Under the pieces are notes generated by a model. That model was not told the origin of the DNA. It did no database searches and saw nothing but the letters and a program-made list of their open reading frames with translations. A program made the position numbers and the translations under genes. 64,000 nt of DNA from Pigoraptor vietnamica (Eukaryota; Opisthokonta; Filasterea): positions 28,907 to 92,906 of the forward strand of contig CALSCQ010002712.1 in the NCBI GenBank assembly GCA_943704525.1, in the 5' to 3' direction. Numbering within the stretch: the stretch's first letter is position 1; every line of letters begins with the position of its first letter. Shown here one piece after another: positions 12,001 through 23,149 of this stretch.

Positions 12001-14581
12001 GCCGCCTCGAGGAGTATTTCCGCAACAACCTGGGCCGTATCGAGATTATCGGGAAGAGCGGGAGCCCCGAGTTCATCTACTTTAAGATCGAGGACGACTG
12101 GAAGCGCCAGTGGGAGAAGCCGCAGGTGCAAGAGTCGAAGCGGCAGTTCCTCGCGGAGGTCATGACGGAACACTCGACGAAGCGCCTCGAGGAGTATGTC
12201 GGATTCTGCGAGGATACGATCTTTGAGATGCAGTACTCTGCGCGCGTGTTTGGCGAGGAAAAGACGCATCACGTGAGCCCGGACGAGGCGCGCCCTCCCG
12301 CGTCGCAGTCCATTGCCGCGGACGGATACCGCGTCGCCGCCAGCGCCGCCGATGCGATCACCTCCGTGGCAACGCTGCCCGTCACGATCGTGTCCGACGC
12401 TTGGCGTTCGGCGAACAGCGCGATTCGCTCGGGGCTGTCGCGCATTCGGACAGCGCTGACGCCGGTAGCGCGGGCAGCAGATGACCAAGCGCAGCGCGCG
12501 GTCTCTTTCGACGACTCGACGGCGCGAGGGCGGGCAGACTCTAGCGGGCGGGGCCTTCGCCGCCGCCGACAGGATACGATCTACCGCGTTGCCGAGGCCG
12601 AGCAGAGGCCTTTGGCGCGCGCGGAAGCCGAGCGAGCGCAGCAGCACGTGCCCCGCATTGAAATTGAGGCGACGAACGCCGCACCCGCAGCGCAGGCCGG
12701 CCAGCAGGGCCCCCCGACGGCGAGTGCGGCCCCGACGACGGAGTCGAACGCACAGGGTGCGGGAGGCGCCCCGCCGCCGCGTCGATCTGCCACGGCGTAC
12801 ACGTTCAAGTCGATCATGGCGCGGACGTACCACGGGGCGCGGAACGTGGCCTTTGCGACTACGGTGCTTCTTAACATCACGCTGCTGTTTGTGCGCGTGG
12901 ACGACATCACCGGAATGGGGACGATCGAGGCGGACGGCGACGAGTTTGTCATCGATGACGGGGTCGTGTTGCGCACGCAGCAGGTGCTGCCGTACGTGCA
13001 CTTTGCGGCGTCTGTGTGCATGCTGATCGGCTACTACTGCCTCAAGTACCCCGTCCACATCTTCCGCCGCGAGAAGGCGATCGTGCGCATGCTCGAGTGG
13101 GGCGGGATGTGGATCACGCAGCGCGAGCCGCCCGAGTGGACGGACGTGCTCTGGTACCACTGGGACCGCATGGCCATTGCGTGCAGGTCGTTCCCCTCGA
13201 ACTACTGGGACAAGTACGTCAAGCGCCGCGTGCGCGAGCGTTACGGCGAGGAAAAGGCGCAGGAGCTGTCAAACATTCTCGGGCCGGACGACCAGTGCGG
13301 CGAGCCGGTCGCGCCTCCTCGCAGCGTCCGCGGGCACATTGCGGCGTACGGTCGGCGCGCCTTCGTGTGGGTGCTGGCGACCGCCGGCGTGCACAAGCCG
13401 GAGGACATCGACGTTGTGTACACGATCTGGAAGGCAGGCGTGATCCTCGGCGGCCACGACTTCTTCTACAATATCCTGTACGTCGCCTTCAGTTTCCTGG
13501 GCCTGTACAGCCCGTTCTTCTACGCTGCGCACCTGCTCGACATTGCGGTGCGCAACAAGACGCTGCGGAACGTCCTGCGGTCGGTCACGTTCAACGGGTG
13601 GCAGCTGCTCCTCACCGTCATGATGATGTCGATCGTGATCTACATCTACACCGTGTTCGCGTTCACGTTCTTCCGCAAGTTCTACAACGTCTGCGACGAG
13701 GCGCACGACTGCAGCGTGGTGCGTGGAACCTCGCCGCTCTCGCGCACGCACCGTGAATTAGATTACGCATTGCACACTGTGATTGCTGACATCCTGACAT
13801 GTTGTTGTATTCGCAGATTGAGCACAAGTGCCACAGCATGTTCCAGTGCTTCATCTTTCACCTGTCGGTCGGCCTGCGCCAGGGCGGCGGCATCGGCGAC
13901 GTGCTCCAGGACGCCGACGGGGACCCGAAGGAGTCTTACCGCATCATGTTCGACCTCAGCTTCTTCCTTATCGTCATTGTCATTCTTCTCGCCATCGTGC
14001 AGGGTGCGTCCCGTGCGCGCAATTGCAGGGCTTGCTTTGTGCGTCTTGTCGAGTGTGCAAAGTTTGCCCTTGGCTATTCTTTTTTATTCTTTTCTTTTTT
14101 TTTCTTTATATATATATATTTATTTGCGATTTTGCTGCTGCCCTATTTGTTGAGCGCACTGTGGTCTCATTCACGGCCTCTCCCCTTCGCAGGTCTCATC
14201 ATCGACTCGTTCGGTGAGCTCCGCAACATCCAGAACGAGGTCACCATGGAAATGGAGACAAAGTGCATCGTGTGCGGCGCCTCGCGCGACACGCTCGACG
14301 CCGTCCCGCACGGCTTTGAGCGACACACGGCCGAGGAGCACAACCTCTGGAACTACCTCTTCTTCATCATGCACCTCAAGTATAAGCCCGAGACCGAGTA
14401 CACGGGCCAGGAGAGCTACGTCCACGAAATGCTCATCAAGCGCTGCATGGACTTCTTCCCCATCGGAAGGGGCGACTCGGCCGACGCCACGGACGACGCC
14501 GCCGGCGCTGCGCCGCGCGACGCCGACCTTGAGCGCGCCGTGGCCACGGTGATCAGCAGGATGCAGCAGGCGCGGAACTGA
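1..14581 (+). CDS. RYR: Ryanodine receptor Ca2+-release channel (5' partial)
   Basis: Large homotetrameric ER Ca2+-release channel. Proposed exons: <1-7551, 7645-7737, 7883-10573, 10693-11096, 11222-11683, 11768-13718, 13817-14003, 14193-14581, giving 4575 visible codons. Animal RyRs have about 5000 residues, so the N-terminal Ins145/MIR region probably lies upstream of base 1. Order along the visible protein: RIH-like helices (about 1-210), SPRY1 (225-372), two RyR repeats (433-625), SPRY2 (660-795), SPRY3 (860-1005), a second RyR-repeat pair (2214-2579), RIH-associated helices (about 3450-3700), two EF-hands (loops 3726-3737 and 3761-3772), hydrophobic TM segments and a pore with the RyR selectivity filter GGGIGD (4407-4412). 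The C-terminal tail keeps PHGFE, EEHNL, TGQESYV and DFFP, diagnostic of RyR rather than IP3R. The third RyR repeat is interrupted by a Pro/Gln/Ser-rich insert of about 110 residues. Introns at 7552-7644 and 14004-14192 are in frame and easily missed. Confidence 0.95.
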
Positions 14582-14934
14582 GAGCTTCTCTGCACACGCG
14601 ACTGATGCCTCATGTGGCGCTGCTGAAGTTTTCCCGATTTTGTTTGTTCTTTGAATTTTTGTTGCGTTGCAAAGCGTGTTGCGTTTCGCGCGTTGCGTGC
14701 GGTCGCGTGCCATTGATACACATTTACGCTCTATCACGTGTTTAGAACTGAACTAGGGCTACATGTCACGCACGCGCGCTGTGTTCGAAAAGCAGCCGCA
14801 AGAGGACGTCCAGGCGCACCTCTAGCGACCCGATACATTACGCGGCGGTCGTCCCTTGCGCTCAGCAGGACGACAAAATGACTATGTACATACATACGCA
14901 ACGACACGCACGCGCACACGCGCAGCCGACGCGC
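14582..14934. other. Convergent intergenic gap, RyR / UBE2J1
   Basis: This stretch lies between two facing stop codons and should hold both 3' UTRs. It is T-rich just after the RyR stop. I see no coding potential or RNA gene in it. Confidence 0.6.
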
Positions 14935-15383
14935 TCACAGCTCTGTCTTTTGCAAGGTTGTCTTCGCGTACTTTCGGAAGAGAAGCATGCACAGCGCAAC
15001 AGCGACGAGCACAATGACGGCGTTGACGGCCCACGCGTTGCGCGGCGGTGCAACGACGACAGTCGTTCGAGCGGATGCACTTCGTTGCGGAGCAGCGCGC
15101 GGTGCAGGGGGCGCGCGAGCCTGCTGCGTGTTCGCTGGCGCGGGAGACGACGCCGGCACAGACGCCGAAGCGGCTGAGGAGGACGGGGCAGACGGCGCAG
15201 GTGCAGCACTCGGCACAGCGCTCGCGATCGGCGTCTGCGATGTCGATGAGGCCGGCTCTTCCGCAGCCTTCCCCTTATCTATCCTCACGGGCGTCGGCGC
15301 GGCAGCAGCGGTGTTGCCAGCCTCCGCCGCAGGCGCCGCGGGTCCCACGGGTGTCGCGGGTGTCGCGGGTGTGGATGGCGCAG

Positions 15384-15436
<53 letters not shown>

Positions 15437-16165
15437 CCACCCGATCCTCCCGCGCCTTCGTCAGGCGCTCCTTTGAACGAGATTTGCGCAATGGCCTCCG
15501 CGTCGGCTTTCGAGAGCGTCGCATTGGCCGCGGGCGCATCCAGCAGCACGTCCTTGTTGCACGTTCCGCACGCCGAGCACGACCAGGACGCGGACTTCTC
15601 GGCGAGCTTCTTCCGCTCCTCGGTGGGGTAGTCCAGGGCGCCGATAGCGCCGTTGCCTTTTGTGGGCATGAACGAGATGATGGCAAGCAGCACGGTGCGA
15701 ATGCTCCACGATGGCTGCCAGTACTCGGGGTGGTGCGCCGAGACGCTCAGGCAAATCTTCTTGCCCACTTCGAAGCGGCCGTTTGGCGTGAGAAGCATAA
15801 TACTTGGTGGCCTGCAATGCACGCGGGGCGTCAGTCCAACAGTTGTCTCTGCTGGCTCAACACGCACACAAGCATGTCAGTGTCCTAAATTCACCCTAAA
15901 CACGCACACTCTCCAGAACGCACAGAGGCCGCACTCACTTGAACGGGTACTCGGGAGGCAACAGGATGCGCCCATGGTAAATCCCCCCCGTGAAATCAGA
16001 CTCTGGGGGGCCGCGCAGCGTAAAGTGCCATTCGAAAATGTTGTCCTCCATCGGCTGCGCATAGTATTGGTCCGTCGCACTCTGCATCTCGCGCACCTCC
16101 TGCAGAATGCGCTTGACGGCGCTGTTCTTGAGGTTGTAGTTGCCCTTCACCGGCGAGCCCTCCAT
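14935..16165 (-). CDS. UBE2J1: ER-anchored ubiquitin-conjugating enzyme E2 J1 (Ubc6-like)
   Basis: ERAD E2 enzyme that passes ubiquitin to ER-membrane E3 ligases. Two exons, 16165-15939 and 15811-14935 (intron 127 nt), give 367 aa. The N-terminus runs NLKNSAVKRILQE, then EDNIFEWHFTLRGP and YHGRILLPPEYPFKPPS, followed by GRFEVGKKICLS with the catalytic Cys at about residue 96. These match UBE2J1 rather than UBE2J2. A Cys-rich patch (CSACGTC) follows the UBC fold. The long linker is low complexity, with an alanine run encoded by a GCC repeat, and the protein ends in a single C-terminal TM segment (about 340-362), as expected for a tail-anchored protein with a cytosolic catalytic domain. I chose the Met just before the YNLK-like start because it matches the usual family start; an in-frame Met lies ten residues upstream. 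Confidence 0.93.
15386..15436. repeat. (GCC)n trinucleotide repeat inside UBE2J1
   Basis: About 17 uninterrupted GCC units. On the coding (minus) strand they read GGC/GCG/GCC depending on phase; in the UBE2J1 frame they give a polyalanine run in the linker. Length polymorphism would change the protein without shifting the frame. Confidence 0.9.
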
Positions 16166-16565
16166 TCTCTCGCCAATTGCGCCCACGCGCATACCCCACA
16201 AAACTACGGACGCGAAGGAATACGCCACAGGGTCGACCACAGCGAAAGGGTCGACCGTACGCCTTCGCCGCACAACAAGGAAAAAGTGGGCTGTTGGGAG
16301 TGCCTTGTGCTTTCTTCTGGCAGCGTCAACTGCGAAGGGGCGGGTGCCACGTCAGATTTGTCTTCGCATCCGGGGTAGCTCACGACTTGAATTGAAAGTC
16401 GGCCCCGTATTTATTCAATTTTCGGGGGTTGCATTTCAATTTGTCTGGCTCCCGCCAAAATGCGCGCCAAGTTCACCCACACGCGGGAAACTGAAACGTA
16501 CGGCACTCCTGTAACTCTGCGTCTGCGTCATGTTCTGACCTCGTGCGTCTCTGCGCTTTCAAAAA
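16166..16565. promoter_or_regulatory. Divergent promoter region UBE2J1 / EED
   Basis: About 400 bp between two start codons facing away from each other, so both promoters and 5' UTRs must lie here. I see no clear TATA box. The segment near 16380-16450 is locally A+T-richer than its surroundings. Confidence 0.5.
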
Positions 16566-19265
16566 ATGGCGCCGCCTAAGGGCAAGCCCTCGACGGGCGG
16601 ACGGAAACCTGCCGCGAGACGCAGAACATCGGATTCGGACGACACATCTTCTGACGATCACACTCCCAAACGCACGCGCTCGAGCGGGCCTACCATTGAG
16701 GTCGAGTCGCCTGCGGGACCGGCGTTGGAAAGCCGGCGCCCCGTAGAAGTGCCCGACTCGCAGTCGCAGTCGCACAAATTGCAGCGGTCGCAGCAACAAA
16801 AGCGTGAGAATGGCGGCGGTAAGAAGGGACCCGGGAAGGAGAGGAGAACCGCCGATGTCATCGACTTGCGGAGTTCGATGGGGAGTCCCGATGAAAGTGA
16901 CGAGCAGTCGCCGGGGCGACCGCGGCCTCCCCTTGGGCGGGTGGCGAGCGGGTCCGTCATCGACCTCCTCTCGGACGCCACGAGTTCGTCAGAGTCGGAG
17001 TCGGACGACACGGACGGAGAGTACGCTGCGAAGCCGAAGAAACGCAAGGCGAACGACGGGCATTCTGGTGCTGATGGGAGAAAGGGCGTGCGCGCGAAGT
17101 CGTCCGGTGGCGACAGTCGGAGGGGGGACGACCGTGACAAACGAAAGGAGGCGAAGCGTGCGCCGGAAGTCGCGGGCGGGAAAAGCGGCTCTGCTGGGGG
17201 CAAGGAACAGGACCCGAAGCGCCCGCAGATAGCCGGAAATGGGAAGCGCGAGAGTGCCGTCGCCGAGAAAGGCAAGGAGAAGGACGCGAAGCGCGCGCCG
17301 GCTGTCGAAAGCGGAAAGAGTGAGCGCGCTGGTGTCGATCTCGTCAAGGAAAAGGAGGCAAAGCGCACGACTACCGAAAGCGGAAAGAACGGACGAGCCG
17401 GTGCCGATGGCGGAAAGAAGGGGGCGTTGAAGCGTGCGCCGGAAGCCGAAAAAGGAAAGGGTACGCCCGCAAGTGCCGACAGTGGCGTGAAGAGGCCGAA
17501 GCGCGCATTGGACAGAGACAGCGGGAGTTCGCACAGCGACGACGACGGCAGCGAAATCAGCGAGCCCCCGAGGAAGCGTGCCAAGGACGATATCCCCGCG
17601 CCGAAAGCGAAGACGGCGCGCGATGGTTCGGACGCGGAAGGGCCGGGCACCGACGACGACGTGGACGTCGAGGGCAACGACGGCGATGGGCCAGGGAACG
17701 CGCCGATGGATGTCGATCGCGAAGGGGACATCCTCGACGATGTCGACGTGCCGGAGAACGACTATCGGACGTCCAAATTCACGCCATTCCGGTTCTCGTC
17801 GTATGCGAAAGAAGACCATAAGAAGCCTCTCTATGGCGTTCGATTTAGCCCGCACCACCGGACGCTTGGCGGAAAGGGCCACGTGTTTGCGTCTGTCGGC
17901 GGCGAGCGCTGCACGGTGTATGAGTGTCCCGAGGACGGCTCCCTGCGCGTGCTGCAGTGCTACGCGGACGAAGACAGCGGCGAAGATTATTACGCGTGCG
18001 CGTGGAGCTATGCGCCCCGACCGGGCGGAGGGTCGATGCCGGTGCTGGCGATAGCGGGACTACGTGGCATTATTCGCATCATCCACACCGAAATGCGCTC
18101 AATTGCGCAGGTGCGTGCTGTCTGCTTATGTGGTGTTTATGCGTCGTGCAGCGCGCACAACCCTTTCATTGCTGTGGACGGTCCCCTTGCGTGTCGGCAA
18201 ATTGTGACTGTTTTCTCACGTGCCGTCGCTGCAGTCACTTGTGGGACACGGCCACGCCATCAACGACCTCCGCTTTCACCCCCAACTCCCGCACGTGCTT
18301 CTTTCCGCGAGCCAAGACGTCTCTCTGCGCTTGTGGAATGTGCGCACGGGCGTGCCGATCGCCGTGTTTGCCGGCGACGGCGGCCACCGCGACCAAATTC
18401 TCCACGCCGTGAGTGCTGTTGCCATCGAAACTGTGTTGTTTAACATTCGCCTTGTTCGCGGCACATGTCATTTGCCTTTAGTGAGCGTCTCAGCCTATCC
18501 CTCTACATGAATGCACTCCCTCACTCCGTCACCAACCGCCCCACATCGCCAGGACTTCAACCTGGACGCCACGCGTATCGTGTCGTGCGGCATGGACATT
18601 GCTATCAAGGTGTGGGCAATCGACACGCCGCAAATCACCAGCGCCATTGAGCGCTCCGACGAGTACGACCCGGCGTCGTCTCGCTCGTACAGCTCGATGA
18701 TACTCGTGCAAGATCCCGTCTTTTCGACGCTCTCCGTCCACGACAACTACGTCGACTGCGTATCGTGGCTGGGGAATCTCGTGCTCTCAAAGTCCGTCGG
18801 CAACACGATCGCGCTGTGGAAACCCGACGACGGCCCCCGCAAGACGGTCGCCAAGCAGAAGGCGGCGTACACGGGCGATCCCGTGATGATTCTGCACAAC
18901 TTTGAGGTCAAGGACTGCGAGATTTGGTACATGCGCTTCTGCGTCGACCCCATGCAGCGGACGCTCGCCGTCGGGAACATACGGGGGAGCGTCTATGTGT
19001 ACCCTCTCGACGTGCAGCGACTTGCGGCCGCGCCCCACCAGACGCTTTCGCATCCAAAGTGTCGGACGGCAGTGCGCCAAGTGGCGATCAGCGCCGATGG
19101 AACGTGAGTGTTTTGTCGCGTCGTTTTAATGGCGTACTTGATAAGCCTGATGGCACGTTTCTCGTAACTGACGCTTTTGGGCTGCGTGGGCGTTGTTGTA
19201 GGTGCCTGGCGTACGTGTGCGATGACTCGACAGTATGGCGCTTCGATCGGTCGGTAAAGAAATGA
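16566..19265 (+). CDS. EED: Polycomb PRC2 WD40 subunit EED/ESC with long charged N-terminus
   Basis: EED is the WD40 propeller subunit of PRC2. It binds H3K27me3 and activates the methyltransferase EZH in the nucleus. Exons 16566-18110, 18235-18408, 18553-19103, 19202-19265 give 777 aa. The propeller starts near residue 420 and shows EED signatures in order: KEDHKKPLYGV, LAIAGLRGIIRII, VGHGHAINDL, GHRDQI, IVSCGMD, NYVDCVSWLG, DCEIWYMRF and the ending CDDSTVWRFDR. The first ~400 residues are unlike animal EED: acidic/serine stretches and basic Lys/Arg-rich segments with a loosely repeated pattern (EAKRAP, ESGKSERAG, ESGKNGRAG). They are probably disordered and may bind nucleic acid or chromatin. 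The ATG has a purine at -3. No other PRC2 subunit is in the window. Confidence 0.93.
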
Positions 19266-19301
19266 ACGAAGTTGTAGGTTCTCCGTTTCTGGCGGGATCC
19301 C

Positions 19302-19949
19302 TCACGAACCGCCCGGCGGAAGTGTCAGTGGCGCAAGCGACCGCCCGTACTTTGCATTCAGTGCCCGCAGAACCGTCCATTCTGCGGCGTTCATCTGCGA
19401 GTGGGCCCACTGCATCAGCACAAAGCCGGTGCGATCGAAGACTGCGTGGAACGACAGTGTAACACACCTTGCGCCAATCGTCAAGTTCGCTGTGATCGTG
19501 GCCCATCAAGTGGCACAGACCATGCGTTACCAGCACTGCAAGCCTGTCTTGAAGGCACACACGATCCTCCTCGCACTGTTTGCGCACGTAACGGAGGCCG
19601 ATAAACATATCTCCGAGTTCGTATGGCCCGTGTGCCGGCAGGTGACCACTAATCAAGTCCTGCGAATGGCCTTATCAGCGCCCGAAACACACGCTCATCC
19701 AAGCGTTACATATGATTAATCTCTGCATACCTCGTTCAATGGAAAGGAGAGAACGTCCGTCGGCCCGTCCACGCCGAGATGCTCCCGGTTGAGCCGCGCC
19801 ATGCGTTCGTCTGACGACATGATGATGTTGACGCTGAACTTGGCGAGATTGAGTGTCCCAATGCCGTCACATGCCTGGCGCAAAAAGAGAGCCCTCGACC
19901 ATCCACACCCATGGCGTACGCCGGAAAACGAGAGGCGCACAATGCCCAT
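19302..19949 (-). CDS. YBEY: YbeY-family endoribonuclease (rRNA maturation)
   Basis: YbeY proteins are single-strand-specific metal-dependent RNases for ribosomal RNA processing; in eukaryotes they act in mitochondria or plastids. Exons 19949-19731, 19659-19468, 19394-19302 give 167 aa, the length I recall for the human protein. Key features are PTDVLSFPLNE (about 63-73), then LGDMFIG and the metal-binding motif HGLCHLMGHDH with three histidines. The C-terminus YGRSLAPL resembles the human one. I use the Met at 19949; an in-frame upstream Met would extend the N-terminus into A+T-rich DNA. A 45-nt in-frame stretch starting GTACGC could be read as an intron, but keeping it gives the family length. 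Confidence 0.88.
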
Positions 19950-20414
19950 AGTTCGAGCTTCGCTGCAACGCGATGCTTGACGGCGCCGGTTTTCAGGTTG
20001 CAATGTAACAACACAGTTGCTACGTGACGATTTAATTTCCGTTATTTCCATACAAATTCTAATACATAATAAAATTCTGCACCGTTGTATTCAAATTATT
20101 GGCCTGCCCACTGTATAGTAGATATGCAATAAGTCAAATAGGCGAGTGCCGCCATGGCAACCCAACACAGCACCAGCCCGCAGCACACTTCCGACTCTCC
20201 TGTTTCTTCTTCGCATCCCTTGCATCTTCATGCCACGTGCATGCTCGCGTACACGTGTGGAGAAGACTTTCCGCCACGTTGCTGCTTACTGTTAGCGAAA
20301 CGCCCCGGCGGGATCCGCGTTGTTATTGGGGCCGCGTGCGTGTGGGCGACTTGGGACGCGCCGTTAGAAGAGCTCGCTCACATCTCTTTTGCGCACTAAG
20401 CGCCGGCGTTGAGA
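19950..20414. promoter_or_regulatory. Divergent promoter region YBEY / CFAP52
   Basis: About 465 bp between divergent starts. The part from about 20000 to 20140 is strongly A+T-rich compared with the rest of the window. No coding signal recognised. Confidence 0.45.
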
Positions 20415-23149
20415 ATGGCGGAAGCCGCAACGAACGAAACGCTCTCTCTCGAGCTTAAGTCGACCGTGGGGTTCGGAGGTGAGTTCAGCATCTAGCACAC
20501 AGAGGTTGTGGACTTATTGGAAGCGACTCACGGAACGTATGGCGCCGTAGGCAACGTCCATGGCGGCCTCAACATTCACCCCGACAAGAAGCATGTCGTT
20601 TATCCGCTGGGTTCGACGGTGATTGTGCGTGAGATTGGCGATGGCCACAAGCAGGATTTTCTCCAGGGCCACACCAACACAGTCTCGTGCGTCGCCGTGT
20701 CGAAGAGCGGGAGCCTCATTGCTTCGGGGCAGGTCACACACATGGGTTTCCAGGTGCGTGCCTGTTCAACGGCATCGCTGTGATCTATTCTTCGCACAGT
20801 TCGACCGCTGCACTGCTTCGTAATCATTCCGGCGCGCATGTAATTATTGTGCTGACACGTGTGTGTCTGGCACACTTCGGCAGGCGGAGATTATTGTGTG
20901 GGACTTTGCGACCCGCAAGCTCAAGTACAAGTTCTCGCTGCACAAGGTTAAGGTGCAGGCGCTCGCATTCTCGCCCAATGACAAGTACCTCGTCTCGCTC
21001 GGCGGCCAGGACGACAACTCGATCATCGTGTGGGACCTCGCGCACGGCCACGCCATCTGCGGCTCGCCCGCTGCGAAGGAGAGCAGCGGTACGGCGCTTG
21101 CTGTGGCATACTCGAACGACAACGACGACGTGTTCATTACTGGCGGCAGCTACACGCTTCGCGTGTGGGAGCTGGACCTCGCGAACCGTAAGATCCGCCC
21201 GACAGACTGCCAGCTGGGCCAGTTGAAGCGTGTCGTGCGCTGCATTGTCGTGGCGGACGACAACGAACACTTTTACTGCGGCACGACGAGCGGCGATGTG
21301 CTGCAGGTCAACCTTCGCTCGCGCCTCTTCAAGCACTCTGGGCCGCAGAAGGAGAAGTTGAGCATGGGCGTCCTCAGCCTCGCCGTGATTCCCAGCGGCG
21401 ACATTATCGTCGGTGCTGGCGATGGCACTGTCGCCGTCATCAAGGCCGGCAGCCTCAAGTTTGGATCGTGAGTGTCGTGTTTCGCACGTGTCTATCTCTC
21501 TTTATGTAGTGCTATTGCTCTGCGTCCCATTCGGTAACTGTGGCCACGCTGTCTGACGTATTTCCGCGTGCACTTGCTATGCGCCCTCAAAGGTCGACGA
21601 AGCTTGACGGCGCCGTGACGTCCATCTCGGCGCCGAGCGCCTGTGGCTCGTACTTTTTTGCCGGGACGTCGCAGTCGAACATCTATGAGATCACGTACTC
21701 GACGCTTGCTGCCTCCCTCAAGACCACGTGCCACTACGACGTGATCAACGATGTCGCGTTCCCCTAGTGAGTAATGCACGCGTGTGGCGGCTGAGTGTAT
21801 GTATGTGTGCGTGTGATATTGAACTGTTGCGAGTGCGTCCGCACCTTAGCTGACACGGACTCGATCACGTGCAGTGGCTACTCGGAGTGCTTTGCCACGT
21901 GCTCCGTCAACGACATTCGCGTGTGGAACGCGCGCGACAGCACTGAGCTCCTCCGCATCACTGTGCCCAATCTTGAGTGCCACGCCGTGTGCTTCACACC
22001 GGACGGCAAGACAATCGTCAGCGGTGCGTCGCGCGTGTGCAATGTGCGCAACAACCGCCATTTTTTCGCGGGTGTTTCCTTGAACTGTGGTGGCTGACTT
22101 GCGTTTGTGCCGTCGACAGGGTGGAACGACGGCAAGATCCGCGCCTTTGCGCCTCAGTCGGGTCGTCTCGTGTACGTCATCCACGACGCGCACAACAAGG
22201 GCGTCACGGCGATTGCGTCGACGCATGACTGCAAGCGGCTGATCTCTGGCGGTGGCGACGGGCAGGTCCGCGTGTGGCGCATTGGGCCGTCGACGCAGAC
22301 GATGCTGGGTGCCATGAAGGAGCACAAGGGTGCGTATTGCGTTTGCTTGTTTACAAGTGTCCGTCAGTTTATGCGTTTTGTCTCTTGTTCTCTCTATTGG
22401 ACGCACACACGTTTTTGAAACGTTTTGGACATTTGCAGGCCTCGTGACGAGCATCTGCGTGAGGAACAACGACGCCGAGTGTGTGTCGTCGAGCAACGAC
22501 GGCTCGTGCATCATCTGGGACCTCGAGCGATTCGTGCGCAACCAGGTCATGTTTGCCGCGACGATGTTCAAGTCTGTGTGCTACCACCCCGACGAGTGCC
22601 AGATTGTCACGGTCGGCACGGACCGCAAGGTGGGCATTGCGTCGCTAAACGAACCGCTGCGAAACTCACGTGCGTGTGCTCTCATTCTTCAGCGCGCTCA
22701 TCTCTGCTTCTTGTCTCGCGCAGATTGGCTACTGGGAGACGTTTGACGGCTCTCTCATCCGAGAACTCGAGGGTTCGCAGTCGAGCTCGCTCAACGGCCT
22801 CGCCGTGGCACCCGACGGCAACCACTACGTCACGGGCGGCAACGACAAGCTCATCAAGGTGAGGAATTGGCTGCAGTTGCATATCGCCTCTTGCTGTGTA
22901 AAGAGCATGCAGTGCACACCTTGTGCGTCACGACAACGTCATCTCATTCCATGGCACTCGTCTTCAATGCAGGTGTGGAAGTACGACGAGGGCGAGGTCA
23001 CGCACATTGGTGTCGGCCACAGCGGCGACATTCTCCGCGTGAAGGTGTGCCCCAACCAACGGCTCATCACATCGGTCAGCTCGGACGGCGCCATTTTCAT
23101 CTGGAGCTACCCCTACCAGCGCCAGAAGTCGCAGCCTTCGTCCCGCTGA
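20415..23149 (+). CDS. CFAP52: Cilia- and flagella-associated WD40 protein CFAP52 (WDR16)
   Basis: CFAP52 is a double-propeller microtubule inner protein of axonemal doublets. Nine exons: 20415-20478, 20551-20753, 20884-21467, 21593-21766, 21875-22023, 22120-22329, 22439-22629, 22724-22858, 22973-23149, giving 628 aa (human about 620). Conservation is high throughout: FLQGHTNTVSCVAVS, SGQVTHMGF, SPNDKYLVSLGG, RVWELDLANRKI, GQLKRVV, ATCSVNDIRVW, WNDGKIRAFAP, HNKGVTAIA, IISGGGDG-type blades, GTDRKIGYWE, TGGNDKLIKVW and EGEVTHIGVGHSGDI near the end. The first ATG opens with MAEAATNE, similar to the vertebrate start. Its presence implies that the organism builds motile cilia. Confidence 0.96.

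Noticed and set aside
19860-19906. Possible 45-nt intron at the start of YBEY
   Set aside because: Removing it shortens the protein below the usual 167 residues, and 45 nt is shorter than any other intron in the window.
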